From Gemmatimonadetes bacterium T265 (GTDB lineage Bacteria; Gemmatimonadota; Gemmatimonadetes; Gemmatimonadales; Gemmatimonadaceae): 64,000 nt of DNA. How positions within the stretch are numbered: position 1 is the first letter of the stretch; the number at the start of each line of letters is the position of its first letter. The stretch is from assembly GCA_019973575.1 (NCBI GenBank), contig BPUI01000002.1, positions 868,001 to 932,000 of the forward strand, read 5' to 3'. Shown in pieces: positions 8,271 through 17,523 of the stretch. A program made the translations under genes and the position numbers. The notes below the pieces were generated by a model. That model saw only the letters and a list, made by a program, of their open reading frames with translations, was not told where the DNA came from and did not search any database.

Positions 8271-11200
8271 TCACGCGGCGGCGCGGATCCGGCTCGCGAG
8301 CGGCGCGTAGTTCAGCGCGCGCGCGTGGACGAGCGAGCGGTGCAGCGTCGCCTCGGCCACGGGGCCCGAGGCGCGCAGCAGCGGCGCGCACTCGGCCGCG
8401 AGCCATAGCGCCGCGTACGGGTCGTGCCGCTCCGCCCGCTCGACGCGGTCGACGAGCAGGGCGGCCACCTCCGCACGCGGGCGCGGGCCCGCCGCCGCGA
8501 GGCGCACGTCCAGCGCGTCGCACAACTCGCGGTTCTGGAACCACCACGCCGCGCGCTCGGCAAGCAGCGCGCCCATCGCCGCCTGCCGCTCGCGCGCGCC
8601 CCGCACCGCGCCGAGGTCCAGCTCCGCGAGCCCGCCCCCGGCGAGTGCGCCGAGGTGGATGCCGGCCTGCCCGAGCGCCTCGGCGAGCGCGACGCACGCG
8701 GCGTAGAGCTCCAGGGCGCTCGCGGCGTCGCCCTGGGCGCGCGCGAGGTGCGCCAGGTTATACAGCGTGAACAGGCGCTGGGGTTCCATGCCGAGCGTCG
8801 TGAATAGCTGCCGCGCCTCCTGCAGCGACTCCTCGGCCTGCGCGAACCGGCCCGTCTTCAGCGACAACACGCCGAGGTTGATGAGCGCGGTCCCGATCGT
8901 GTTGCGGGTCCCGAGTTCGCGCCCGATCGACAGCGCCGTGTGGTAGGCGACCTCCGCGGCCGCGTGATTGCCCGAGCGGTCGCAGGCGATTCCGATGTGG
9001 CCGTGCGCGCGCTCCTGCCCGCGCCGGTCTCCGAGGCGCGTGTAGAGGTCGAGCGCTCGGCGGAAGTGCGGCACGGCGTCGGCCGGACTCGTCTCCTGCC
9101 GCCCCCCGGAGACGACTTCCAGCACGGTGAGGCCCATGCGCATCGCGGCCGCCGCGTGCAGCGCCAAGTCGGGCAGGCGGTCCGCTTCGGCGACCGCTTC
9201 GGCGGCGCGGCGTTCCGCGTCGGCCGCGTCTCCCAGGCGCGCGTGCGCGTCCGAGCACATGATCAGCAGCCAGACGGCCTCGTCGGCGTTGCGGGCCCGG
9301 CGCGCGTCGTCGAGCAGCGCGAGGCAGCTCGCGAGCACATCCTTCACGGGCTCGCCGCGGTGCAGCCGCAGCCGCTCGCGCATGCGGCGGACCGCGCCGA
9401 CGACCCCGAGTGCGACGGCGCCGTCGGCGAGGTCCGAGAGCAGCGCGTCGCATTCCGCCATCGCCTCCGCGTGGTGCCCCCGCACTTCGGCCACGGCGGC
9501 GGTCCGCCACGCGACGTCGGCCACCTCGGGGAGCGCGCGCGCGTGCCGCCGCGCGACCGCGAAGAGTTCGGCCGCGCTGTCGTACGCGTGTGCGGCCGCG
9601 GCGCGCGCGCCGGCTTCGATCGACGTGCGGAAGGCGTCGGCGCCGCAGCCCGCGCGGTCGAAGTGTCGCGCCACGGTCGCGGCCGACGCGTCGCCGCGCG
9701 ACTCGAGCGCGCGGCCGACGCGCTCGTGCACGCGCCGCAGGCGGAGCGGGTTCACACCCGCCTGCAGAACGCGCGGCAGCAGCGCGTGCGAGAAGGTGAG
9801 GGCCGTGGCCGAACGCGGCGACGGCATGAGCACGGCCGCTTCGATCCCGGCGTCGAGCGCGTCGATCACCTCGTCCTCGTCGCGGCCGCACGCGACGGCG
9901 AGCGTTTCGGCGTCGAAGTCGCGCCCGAGGACGGCCGCGACGGCGAGGACGTCGCGCCGCGCGCGGCTCAGCCGCGTGATGCGGCGGGCGAGCAGGTCGT
10001 GGACCGCGCGCGGCAGCGGCGCGTCGTGCGGCCCGCGCGCGGCCGCCGCGTCGAAGGTCCACCGCCCGTTGACGGCGCGGAGCTGGCCGCCGTCGGTGAT
10101 CGCCCGAAGCGTGTGGACGACGAACAGCGGGTTGCCCTCGCTCTGCGCGACGAGGTAGGCGACGAGCGCGGGGTCGGGCGTCTGACCGCCGAGTGCGGTG
10201 CGGAGCCACTGGCCGAGGTCGTCCGGCGCGAGGCGCGCGAGCGGAATCTCGGTGTAGCGGCCCGAGCGCGAGAGGCGCGCCCGCCGCACGTCGCCGGTTT
10301 CGTCGAGGTCCTCCGCGCCGATCGCGAGGCAGAGCAGCAGCCGTTGGTCGGTGAGGCGCGCCGCGAGGAATTCGACCGCCTCCCACGTCCCGGTGTCGGC
10401 CCACTGTGCGTCGTCGATGATGACGGCGAGCGGGCGCGCCGCCGTGATCAACGAGAGAAATTGCTGTAGTTCGTCGAGCAGCGCGTACGACGACCCGACG
10501 CTCGCGACGCCGCGCGTTGCGGTCGACGCGGGCGCGTCGGGCGCCTCGGCAAGCTCGGGGACGAGGCGCGTCAGCTCGCGCCAGGGACGGTGCGGTGCGA
10601 GTCCCGCGCGCCACGCCGCGAGGACGACGTCCGCCCACGGGCCGTACGGCGGGCGCACGTCGGCCTCGATGCAGCGCCCCACGAGCAGCGAGCCCGCGCG
10701 TACGCCGACGTCGGGCGCCAGCTGCTTGAGGAACGCCGACTTGCCCACCCCGGCCTCGCCAACGACCGCGACGACGTGCGGTTCGCCGCGGGCGGCCGCG
10801 TCGAAGACGCGGCGGAGGCGCTGCCGCTCCTCGGTACGTCCGACGAAGCACTCGAGCACGGCGTCGGCGTGTACGCCCGGTCCGGCAGTCCCGGCCCGGG
10901 TGACCGCGTCGCGCCCCGCGCGCTTCGCACCGTAGAGCGCGCCGTCCGCGGCCGCGAACAGCGCCTCGAGGGTCTCGCCGTGCTGCGGCGCGGTCGCGAC
11001 GCCGATCGAGAGCGTGACGCGCACACTCTCGCCGGTGCCGTCACGTCGCGGGCACGCCGCGCCGGACACGGTGGCGCGCAGGCGCTCCGCGACCGCCCAG
11101 GCCTCGTCGATCTGCGTCCCCGGGAGCAAGACGACGAACTCGTCGCCCGCGTAGCGCGCCGGAAGGTCGCTCGGGCGCGTGTTGGCGCGCACGTGGTCGG

Positions 11201-13298
11201 CCACGAGGCGCAGGACGCTGTCGCCCTGCAGGTGGCCGAACGTATCGTTGACGAGCTTGAAGTGGTCGACGTCGATGACGAGGAGCGACACCGGGCGCCC
11301 GGTCGTGCGTCGCGCGTCGAGGATGCGTTCGGCGGTGTCGCGGAACGCGCGGCGTAGCGGCAACTGCGTGAGATCGTCGGCCGCTTCGGCGGACGGGGCC
11401 GGCCGCTCGGCCGTGTCGGGCGCCGCGGTCGCCACTTCACCGGCCGTGTGGCTCGCGGGCGTCCCGGACGTCGTGATCTCGTTGTACCCGGCGTCGACCG
11501 GGTGCGTCGTCGTGTACGCGTCGGTCGGATCGGCGTCTGGGGCGCCGGCGCCGGCGCCGGTCGCGTCGATCGGCGCGGCGTGCTCGATCGCGTTGACGGC
11601 CGTCTCGAACCAGGCGAAGGACGTCGGGTCGAAGCGCGAGCCGACGTCCCGGCGCATGATCGCGACCGCGTCGTCGTGCGAGACCGCGCGCTTGTAGCTG
11701 CGCACGGTCGTGAGCGCGTCGTAGACGTCGGCGATGCCGAGGATGCGCGCGGTGAGCGGGATCGCGTCGCCGCGGAGTCCGCGCGGGTAGCCGCAGCCGT
11801 CCCAGCGCTCGTGGTGCGATTCAATCACCGCTCGCACGACCCACGGAAATTCGACCTCGGCCAGCATCTCCGCGCCGGCCGTCGCGTGCCCGCGCATGAG
11901 GGCCCATTCGGCGTCGCTCAGCGTGGCGGGCTTGTTCAGCACCTCGGCCGGTATCGAGAGCTTGCCGACGTCGTGCAGTAGCGCGCCGATGCGGAGCCAG
12001 TACAGGCCCTGCGCGTCGAAGCCGTGCGACGGCCCCGCACACGCGGCGATGGCGCAGGTGAGGTCGGCGACGCGCACGCAGTGTCCTTGCGTGTAGCGGT
12101 CCTTGGCTTCGGCCGACTCGCCCCAGCGCCGGGCGACGTGAAGGAGTTGCTCCTCGACGCCCGCGAGCTGCGGCGCGACGTCGCCCGTGTCGGGGCGCGC
12201 GCCGAGCTGTGTGAAGAGGCGGTGCGCGCGGTTGAGCTGCCGGAGCACCTCGCGCGTCTTCCCGCCGCGTTGGGCGAGTTCGGCCCGCTCGCGGGCGACC
12301 TCGGCCTGCACGAGCACGTCGCGGCACGCGGCGGCGACCTCGTCGGCGCGGAGCAGGTGGCGTTCGGCCTCCTCGGGATCACCCGTTTCGCGGGCGATGA
12401 TGCCGAGGAGCTTGGTCGCCGACCCGATGGCCGGGGCGTCGCTCGCGCGGGCGGCGACGTCGAGTGCGCGGCGCACCGCGGTTTGCGCCTGCGCGAACTC
12501 GCCCCGGCCGATCCAGACTTCGGCAAGGCGGACGTCGGCGCGGACGCGGCCGCGCAGGTCGCCGGCGACGTCGCTCATCCGGCCCGCCTCGAGCAACGCG
12601 CGTTCGGCGTCGGCCCACTCGTGAGCGGTCGCGTACAGCGCGCCGAGCCGCGCCAGCACGTCGGCCGACTCGCGGACGAGGCCGAGCGCGCGGTACTCCG
12701 TCAGCGCGACGTCGAAGTGCTGTTGCGCGGCGGCCCGGTCGCCGCGCGCACACGCGAGTGCTCCGATCTGCTCCGCCGCCTGCGCCGCGAGCTTGGGGGC
12801 TTCGGCGCGAAGGCCCGCGGCGCGCGCAGCGGCGTACACGCGCTCGGCGTCGTGCGGCGCGCCACCGCGCCACAGCGCTGCCGCCTGCAGCACGAGCGCT
12901 TCGGCGCGCGCGGCGCCGTCGTCGTGCAGTTCGGCGACGGCGAGTGCGGCGGTGAGGCAGTCGAGGGCGACGGCGTCGTCGGCGGGGCCCTGCGCGTTCG
13001 CGTCGTTCTGGTACGTGCGCGCGATCCAGCGGAGGATGCGCGGCGCCTCACGCGCGGCTTCGTCCGCGTCGCGCAATCGGTGCAGGGCGATCTCCAACGT
13101 CTCGCGCGCGGCCCGGGTTCGTCCCTGTTCTTCGTCCACCCGCGCCCGCTCGAGGAGCGCAGCGACCGACGGCTCGTCCTGCGGACCCGCCGAATCGCGC
13201 GGCTCTGGTGCGGACGTCGCGGTCCGCGGGGTGACGGCTGGTGACAAGGCGGGTATGCGGGCGGTCAGGACTTCGCCCCGAAACGGGGGCGGGAACAC
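8271..13298 (-). CDS. TPR / HD-GYP / GGDEF / AAA ATPase / TPR multidomain signalling protein
   Basis: 1675 residues with no membrane segment. Residues about 45-390 are TPR-like helical repeats. Residues about 400-560 form an HD-GYP domain with HDVGK (442-446), an HH pair (495-496) and GYP (503-505), as in c-di-GMP phosphodiesterases. Residues about 640-800 form a GGDEF domain with IDVDHFKLVNDTFGH, an AGDEF active site (717-721) and an RPSD inhibitory-site motif (708-711) five residues before it. Residues about 818-1150 are an AAA_16/STAND-type ATPase (Walker A GEAGVGKS 847-854, later VIIDDAQWAD). The rest is TPR-like. The key residues of both c-di-GMP domains look intact. The start is GTG at 13298; later starts are possible. 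It is monocistronic by layout, 39 bp upstream of marR. Confidence 0.9.
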   Translation of the reverse strand: MFPPPFRGEVLTARIPALSPAVTPRTATSAPEPRDSAGPQDEPSVAALLERARVDEEQGRTRAARETLEIALHRLRDADEAAREAPRILRWIARTYQNDANAQGPADDAVALDCLTAALAVAELHDDGAARAEALVLQAAALWRGGAPHDAERVYAAARAAGLRAEAPKLAAQAAEQIGALACARGDRAAAQQHFDVALTEYRALGLVRESADVLARLGALYATAHEWADAERALLEAGRMSDVAGDLRGRVRADVRLAEVWIGRGEFAQAQTAVRRALDVAARASDAPAIGSATKLLGIIARETGDPEEAERHLLRADEVAAACRDVLVQAEVARERAELAQRGGKTREVLRQLNRAHRLFTQLGARPDTGDVAPQLAGVEEQLLHVARRWGESAEAKDRYTQGHCVRVADLTCAIAACAGPSHGFDAQGLYWLRIGALLHDVGKLSIPAEVLNKPATLSDAEWALMRGHATAGAEMLAEVEFPWVVRAVIESHHERWDGCGYPRGLRGDAIPLTARILGIADVYDALTTVRSYKRAVSHDDAVAIMRRDVGSRFDPTSFAWFETAVNAIEHAAPIDATGAGAGAPDADPTDAYTTTHPVDAGYNEITTSGTPASHTAGEVATAAPDTAERPAPSAEAADDLTQLPLRRAFRDTAERILDARRTTGRPVSLLVIDVDHFKLVNDTFGHLQGDSVLRLVADHVRANTRPSDLPARYAGDEFVVLLPGTQIDEAWAVAERLRATVSGAACPRRDGTGESVRVTLSIGVATAPQHGETLEALFAAADGALYGAKRAGRDAVTRAGTAGPGVHADAVLECFVGRTEERQRLRRVFDAAARGEPHVVAVVGEAGVGKSAFLKQLAPDVGVRAGSLLVGRCIEADVRPPYGPWADVVLAAWRAGLAPHRPWRELTRLVPELAEAPDAPASTATRGVASVGSSYALLDELQQFLSLITAARPLAVIIDDAQWADTGTWEAVEFLAARLTDQRLLLCLAIGAEDLDETGDVRRARLSRSGRYTEIPLARLAPDDLGQWLRTALGGQTPDPALVAYLVAQSEGNPLFVVHTLRAITDGGQLRAVNGRWTFDAAAARGPHDAPLPRAVHDLLARRITRLSRARRDVLAVAAVLGRDFDAETLAVACGRDEDEVIDALDAGIEAAVLMPSPRSATALTFSHALLPRVLQAGVNPLRLRRVHERVGRALESRGDASAATVARHFDRAGCGADAFRTSIEAGARAAAAHAYDSAAELFAVARRHARALPEVADVAWRTAAVAEVRGHHAEAMAECDALLSDLADGAVALGVVGAVRRMRERLRLHRGEPVKDVLASCLALLDDARRARNADEAVWLLIMCSDAHARLGDAADAERRAAEAVAEADRLPDLALHAAAAMRMGLTVLEVVSGGRQETSPADAVPHFRRALDLYTRLGDRRGQERAHGHIGIACDRSGNHAAAEVAYHTALSIGRELGTRNTIGTALINLGVLSLKTGRFAQAEESLQEARQLFTTLGMEPQRLFTLYNLAHLARAQGDAASALELYAACVALAEALGQAGIHLGALAGGGLAELDLGAVRGARERQAAMGALLAERAAWWFQNRELCDALDVRLAAAGPRPRAEVAALLVDRVERAERHDPYAALWLAAECAPLLRASGPVAEATLHRSLVHARALNYAPLASRIRAAA

Positions 13299-13382
13299 GT
13301 AGGCGGGTGTGCCACTCGGACGGCGGCCCGGCCCGTGCTGCTTCCGCTCATCGTGAGCTGGACTGATCCCGGCGAGGTTGCG

Positions 13383-14120
13383 TCACACGCGCCCGTCGCA
13401 CGACCAGTCAAGGCCGGCGTCGGCCCTCGCCGATCGTCCCAGGGCGCGAAAAAGCGGTGCGGCGGCGCGACCCCAGCTCACGTTGTACCCGCTGAAGTGC
13501 TTGATGCGACGGTACGCGACGCCCTGTGCCTGCGCGTACTGCGTGGTGAGCGTCGCGTCGGTCGCGCCCTCGTCGACGCAGCCCGTGATGGCCGACGTGC
13601 ACCACTGGATGACGGGTTTGGCCGTGGGGGAGCTGCTCGGCGCGGCGATGAAGAGCGAGGCGACCTTGCCGGGGACGAAGCGCACGTCCGGGCTGACGAC
13701 GGCGGAGCTGTTCCCGCTGCTGTTGGTCCACGCACGCACGGTGAACGACATCGACGTGGTGAGCGGGGTACACTTCGCGTCCCAGGTGGTCTTCCCGTAG
13801 CCCGAGGTGCGCGGGTCGCACACGGCCGCCGCCGGGATGTTCACCTGTGCGCGGTTCGCGAAGTTGATCGACGTGCCGGTCGCCGGGTTGTACGTGAAGG
13901 TCTGGATCAGCGTGTCGCCGCTGTACGCGACGACGTCGGCGCGCGGCGCGGCCGTCGGGGCCACGCGTGCGGTACGCGCCGGCGCGGGTTCGGTGACGCC
14001 GCCCTGCGAACAGGCGATGAAGCCGAGGAGGCCCGAGCAAGCGAGCACGTTGCCGAGCGCGACGGCCGCGTGACCGTCGCGGACGCGTCGCACGGTCGCA
14101 GCAATGTTGCGCAGTGTCAT
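13383..14120 (-). CDS. Putative secreted lipoprotein, function unknown
   Basis: About 245 residues. The N-terminus has a basic segment, a hydrophobic stretch (ALGNVLACSGLLGFIACS) and a lipobox-like FIAC, which points to export and lipidation. The mature part contains INFANRAQVNIPAAAVCDP, SGYGKTTWDAKC and a later VIQWCTS with paired cysteines. This pattern resembles a beta-rich extracellular domain often seen in high-GC soil bacteria; I cannot assign a function. An ATG at 14120 is preferred to the GTG at 14123. The last 25 residues are Arg/Ala-rich and may be poorly conserved. It follows the heme operon but is separated from it by a strong hairpin. Confidence 0.65.
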   Translation of the reverse strand: MTLRNIAATVRRVRDGHAAVALGNVLACSGLLGFIACSQGGVTEPAPARTARVAPTAAPRADVVAYSGDTLIQTFTYNPATGTSINFANRAQVNIPAAAVCDPRTSGYGKTTWDAKCTPLTTSMSFTVRAWTNSSGNSSAVVSPDVRFVPGKVASLFIAAPSSSPTAKPVIQWCTSAITGCVDEGATDATLTTQYAQAQGVAYRRIKHFSGYNVSWGRAAAPLFRALGRSARADAGLDWSCDGRV

Positions 14121-14200
14121 CACGCGCGTCTCAGAGGTGCTGGAGGGGACCGATGTCGGGCGTCGCTTCTGCGCGGCGCCTCGGGCTCCAGCTTCGGCAG

Positions 14201-14233
14201 GGCGGCGGGCGGGCTTGAGCCCGCCGCGCCGCC
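14201..14233 (-). terminator. Terminator-like hairpin after the heme operon
   Basis: A 13-bp GC stem (GGCGGC 14201-14206 with 14228-14233, GGCGGGC 14208-14214 with GCCCGCC 14219-14225), a small internal loop and a four-base loop. It lies 24 bp after the hemL stop and has no T tract, so it is a candidate rather than a classical intrinsic terminator. Confidence 0.5.
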
Positions 14234-14256
14234 GTCGACGCGCGTCCCGCGCCGGG

Positions 14257-15591
14257 TCAGCCGCGCGCCGCCGCGACCTCCGCGAACGCGACGTCGAGCG
14301 CCGCGCGCGTCGCGCCGAACGTCGCCTCGTCGTGCGCGACGGAGAGGAAGTTGGCCTCGTACGCGGACGGGGCGAGGTAGACGCCCTGGCCTAACATCGC
14401 GTGGAACAGGCGAGCGAAGGCGGCCGCGTCGGAGGTGCGCGCCGCGGCGTAGTCGGCGACCGGGCGGTCGTTCAGGAACAAGCCCCACATGCCGCCGGCC
14501 GCGGCTGCCTGGACCGGGACGTCGTGGCGCGCGGCCGCGGCGCGGACGGCGTCGGCCAGCCGGACGCCGGCGGCGGCCATGGACTCGTACGCGCCCGGCC
14601 GCGCCATGACGCGGAGCGAGGCGAGGCCGGCCGCCATCCCTAACGGGTTGCCGGAGAGGGTGCCGGCCTGGTACACCGGGCCCGACGGCGCGACGGTGCG
14701 CATCACGTCGGCGCGGCCGCCGTAGGCCGCGACCGGGAGCCCGCCGCCGATCACCTTGCCGAGGCAGGTGAGGTCGGGCGTGACGTCGTAGGCGAGCTGC
14801 GCGCCGCCCCACGCGACGCGAAAGCCCGTCATCACCTCGTCGAAGATGAGCAGCGCGTCGTGCGCGGTCGCGAGGCGCCGCAGGCCGTCGAGGAAGCCAG
14901 GCGCGGGCGGGACGAGCCCCATGTTGCCCGCGACCGGCTCGACGATGATCGCGGCGACCTGGCCGCGGTTGGCCTCTAGCGCGGCCTCGGTCGCCGCGAG
15001 GTCGTTGAACGGGACGACGACCGTGTCGGCCGTCGCGCCCGGGGTGACGCCGGGGCTGTCGGGGAGGCCTAACGTGGCCACGCCGGACCCCGCCTTGACG
15101 AGCAGGGCGTCGGCGTGTCCGTGGTAGCAGCCGTCGTACTTGACGAACTTGGGGCGGCCGGTGAAGGCGCGCGCCACGCGGATCGCGCTCATCGTCGCCT
15201 CGGAGCCGCTCGACACGAAGCGGACCATCTCGACGCTCGGCAGCGCGTCGACGAGGACCGACGCCAGCTCGGCCTCCGCCTCGATCGGCGCGCCGAAGCT
15301 CGTCCCCGCCGCGACCTGCCGCTGGATGGCCTCGACGACCTCGGGGTGCGCGTGGCCCGCGGCGAGCGCGCCCCACGACATGACGTAGTCGACGTAGGTG
15401 GTGCCGTCGACGTCGGTGACGTACGGGCCGCGGCCGGCGCGCATCACGCGCGGCGTGCCGCCGACGGCGCGGAAGGCGCGCACGGGGCTGCTCACGCCGC
15501 CGGGGATGACCTCGCGCGCGCGGGCGAGGACCGCGGCGGAGTGCTCGACCGGGGTCGTATCGACGGGCGCGGGGGAGACGAGCGTGCTCAC
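14257..15591 (-). CDS. hemL: Glutamate-1-semialdehyde 2,1-aminomutase
   Basis: 444 residues, family-typical length. This PLP enzyme converts glutamate-1-semialdehyde to 5-aminolevulinate, the second dedicated step of the C5 heme pathway. Motifs: VIPGGVSSPVRAFRAVGG near the N-terminus, SSGSEATMSAIRVARAFTGR, YHGHAD, IIVEPVAGNMG, LLIFDEVMTGFRV, and the PLP lysine in CLGKVIGGGLP. GNPLGMAAGL and the C-terminal GVYLAPSAYEANFLS are also as in HemL. The GTG start overlaps the hemB stop by 4 bp (GTGA). It is the last gene of the heme operon and is distinct from the diverged paralogue at 54250. Confidence 0.97.
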   Translation of the reverse strand: MSTLVSPAPVDTTPVEHSAAVLARAREVIPGGVSSPVRAFRAVGGTPRVMRAGRGPYVTDVDGTTYVDYVMSWGALAAGHAHPEVVEAIQRQVAAGTSFGAPIEAEAELASVLVDALPSVEMVRFVSSGSEATMSAIRVARAFTGRPKFVKYDGCYHGHADALLVKAGSGVATLGLPDSPGVTPGATADTVVVPFNDLAATEAALEANRGQVAAIIVEPVAGNMGLVPPAPGFLDGLRRLATAHDALLIFDEVMTGFRVAWGGAQLAYDVTPDLTCLGKVIGGGLPVAAYGGRADVMRTVAPSGPVYQAGTLSGNPLGMAAGLASLRVMARPGAYESMAAAGVRLADAVRAAAARHDVPVQAAAAGGMWGLFLNDRPVADYAAARTSDAAAFARLFHAMLGQGVYLAPSAYEANFLSVAHDEATFGATRAALDVAFAEVAAARG

Positions 15592-16658
15592 GGCTGGCCC
15601 TCGCCCTCGCGGATCCAGCGGGCGGCGTCCCGCGCGTAGTACGTGATGACGAGGTCGGCGCCCGCGCGGCGGATCGCGACGAGCGACTCGAGCGCGGCCT
15701 TCCGCCGGTCGAGCCAGCCGCGCTCGGCGGCCGCTTCGAGCATCGCGTACTCCCCGCTTACCTGATACGCGGCGAGCGGGAGCGCGCTCTTCCGGCGGAT
15801 GCGGTAGATCACGTCGAGGTAGGCGCCGGCGGGCTTGACCATCAGCATGTCGGCGCCTTCGACGACGTCGCGCATCGACTCGCGCACGGCCTCGCGCGCG
15901 TTGCCGGCCGGAAGCTGGTGGCCCGCGCGGTCCCCGAACGACGGCGCCGACGCGACCGCCTCGCGGAACGGGCCGTAGAACGCCGAGGCGAACTTGGTCG
16001 AGTACGAGAGGATGGCGACGTCGTGATGGCCCTCGGCGTCGAGGGCCGCGCGGATCGCCGCGACCTGGCCGTCCATCATCGCGCTCGGCGCGACGACGTC
16101 GACGCCCGCGTCGGCGTAGGCCACGGCGGCCTGCCCGAGCAGCGGCAGGGTCGCGTGCAGGTCGACCGCGCCGGACCCGTCGAGGGCGCCGCAGTGGCCG
16201 TGTTCGGTGTATTCGCAGAGGCAGACGTCCGCGATGACGAGCAGCTGCGGACGCCTCGCCTTGATCGCGCGGATCGCGCGCGGGACCGGTCCGTTAGGCG
16301 CGAACGCGCCGGTGCCGCACGCGTCCTTCGCGTCGGGGATGCCGAAGAGGAGGACGGACTGCAGCCCGTCGGTGACGACCGCGTCGATCTCCTGCTCGAG
16401 CCGGTCGACGGTCCACTGCGCGTGGCCGGGCAGCGAGTTGATTGGCCGGACGATGTCGACGCCGTCGCGTACGAAGAGCGGGAGCACGAGGTGCTCGGGG
16501 CGGAGCGAAGTTTCGGCGAGCATGCGGCGCGCCGCCGGCAGCTGACGGAGACGGCCGACGCGGCTTGCGGCGGCAGCAGCCCGCGGTGCGACGGGCGAGG
16601 GCGCGGCGTCGCGGGGCGGCGCCGCGGGCGCAACGAAGCGGTCGATGATCGTAGACAT
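15588..16658 (-). CDS. hemB: Delta-aminolevulinic acid dehydratase (porphobilinogen synthase)
   Basis: 356 residues. Condenses two 5-aminolevulinate molecules to porphobilinogen in the cytoplasm. The zinc site is visible as DVCLCEYTEHGHCG (Cys 146, 148, 156), which indicates a Zn-dependent rather than Mg-only type. The Schiff-base lysines are in SYSTKFASAFYGPFRE and MVKPAG. A run of about 30 Ala/Pro-rich residues precedes the conserved LRQLPAARRML, so the first 30 residues are probably disordered. It starts 16 bp after the hemD stop and overlaps hemL by 4 bp. Confidence 0.97.
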   Translation of the reverse strand: MSTIIDRFVAPAAPPRDAAPSPVAPRAAAAASRVGRLRQLPAARRMLAETSLRPEHLVLPLFVRDGVDIVRPINSLPGHAQWTVDRLEQEIDAVVTDGLQSVLLFGIPDAKDACGTGAFAPNGPVPRAIRAIKARRPQLLVIADVCLCEYTEHGHCGALDGSGAVDLHATLPLLGQAAVAYADAGVDVVAPSAMMDGQVAAIRAALDAEGHHDVAILSYSTKFASAFYGPFREAVASAPSFGDRAGHQLPAGNAREAVRESMRDVVEGADMLMVKPAGAYLDVIYRIRRKSALPLAAYQVSGEYAMLEAAAERGWLDRRKAALESLVAIRRAGADLVITYYARDAARWIREGEGQP

Positions 16659-16674
16659 CGGACTCGGGCGGAAG

Positions 16675-17523
16675 TCAGCGGGCCGGCAGCGGGTGCCGCC
16701 CCGACGTCAGACAGGTCAGGGTGACGCGGACCAGCGCGTCGTCGGTTGGTTCGGGGGCGACGGCCGCGACCCGCAGGCCGTGCCCGCGGCACGCCTCGGC
16801 CGTGGTCGGACCGATACAGACCGCGTCGCACGCCGCCGGCGGCAGGCCGGCCGCCGCGAACGCACGAACGAGCGCCCCCGCCGCCGACGGACTCGCCACG
16901 ACGACGAGGTCGAGCGTCCCCGCCGCGGCACGACCGGCGACGTCCGAGAGGGCGTCGGGGGGGGCGTCGACGGTGCGATACGCGATCACACGGTGCACCT
17001 GCGCGCCGCGCGCCGCAAGCACGGTGGGGAGCGCGTCGCGCGCGCGGTCGGCGCAGGGGAAGAGCACGCGCGCTCCCCAAAGGCTCGGGAGCGCCGCGGC
17101 GAGCCCGTCGGCCGTGTGCAGCGACGGTATCACGTCTACCCGGCCGAGCCGCGCCTGTGCCGCCCCCGCGGTCGCGGCGCCGACGACGCCGACGCGCGTC
17201 GTGGTCTCGTCAGCCAGCGCGAGGCCGAGCGCGTCGAGGCGGGCCGCGACGACGTCGACCGCGGCCGCACTCGTCAGGAGCAGCCAGTGATACGCGTGCT
17301 CGGGCGCGGCCGGGGCCGCGAGGCGGTGTAGTGCGGCGTCGAGCGCGTCATAGGTGGCCGGCGGCGCGACGGCGATGGCCGGCGCGGAGAGGACGGTCGC
17401 GCCGAGCGCTTCGAGCGCAGCGATGAGGCCGTGGGCGCGCTCGCGCGGGCGGGTGATCGCGACGGTCCGCCCCGCGAGCGGCGCGTCGCCTGGCGACGCG
17501 CCGGCGGGCATTGGTGGCGTCAA
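16675..17523 (-). CDS. hemD: Uroporphyrinogen-III synthase
   Basis: About 280 residues. Cyclises hydroxymethylbilane to uroporphyrinogen III with inversion of ring D. HemD proteins are poorly conserved, but the two-lobed pattern is clear: LAGRTVAITRPRERAHGLIAALEALG, LLLTSAAAVDVV, VGVVGAATAGAA, VLFPCADRARDALPTVLAARG, VVVASPSAAGALV, and CIGPTTAEACRGHGL near the end. The frame can start with TTG at 17523, giving a 4-bp overlap with hemC (TTGA), or with ATG at 17511. It lies between hemC and hemB, which supports the call. Confidence 0.93.
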   Translation of the reverse strand: MTPPMPAGASPGDAPLAGRTVAITRPRERAHGLIAALEALGATVLSAPAIAVAPPATYDALDAALHRLAAPAAPEHAYHWLLLTSAAAVDVVAARLDALGLALADETTTRVGVVGAATAGAAQARLGRVDVIPSLHTADGLAAALPSLWGARVLFPCADRARDALPTVLAARGAQVHRVIAYRTVDAPPDALSDVAGRAAAGTLDLVVVASPSAAGALVRAFAAAGLPPAACDAVCIGPTTAEACRGHGLRVAAVAPEPTDDALVRVTLTCLTSGRHPLPAR

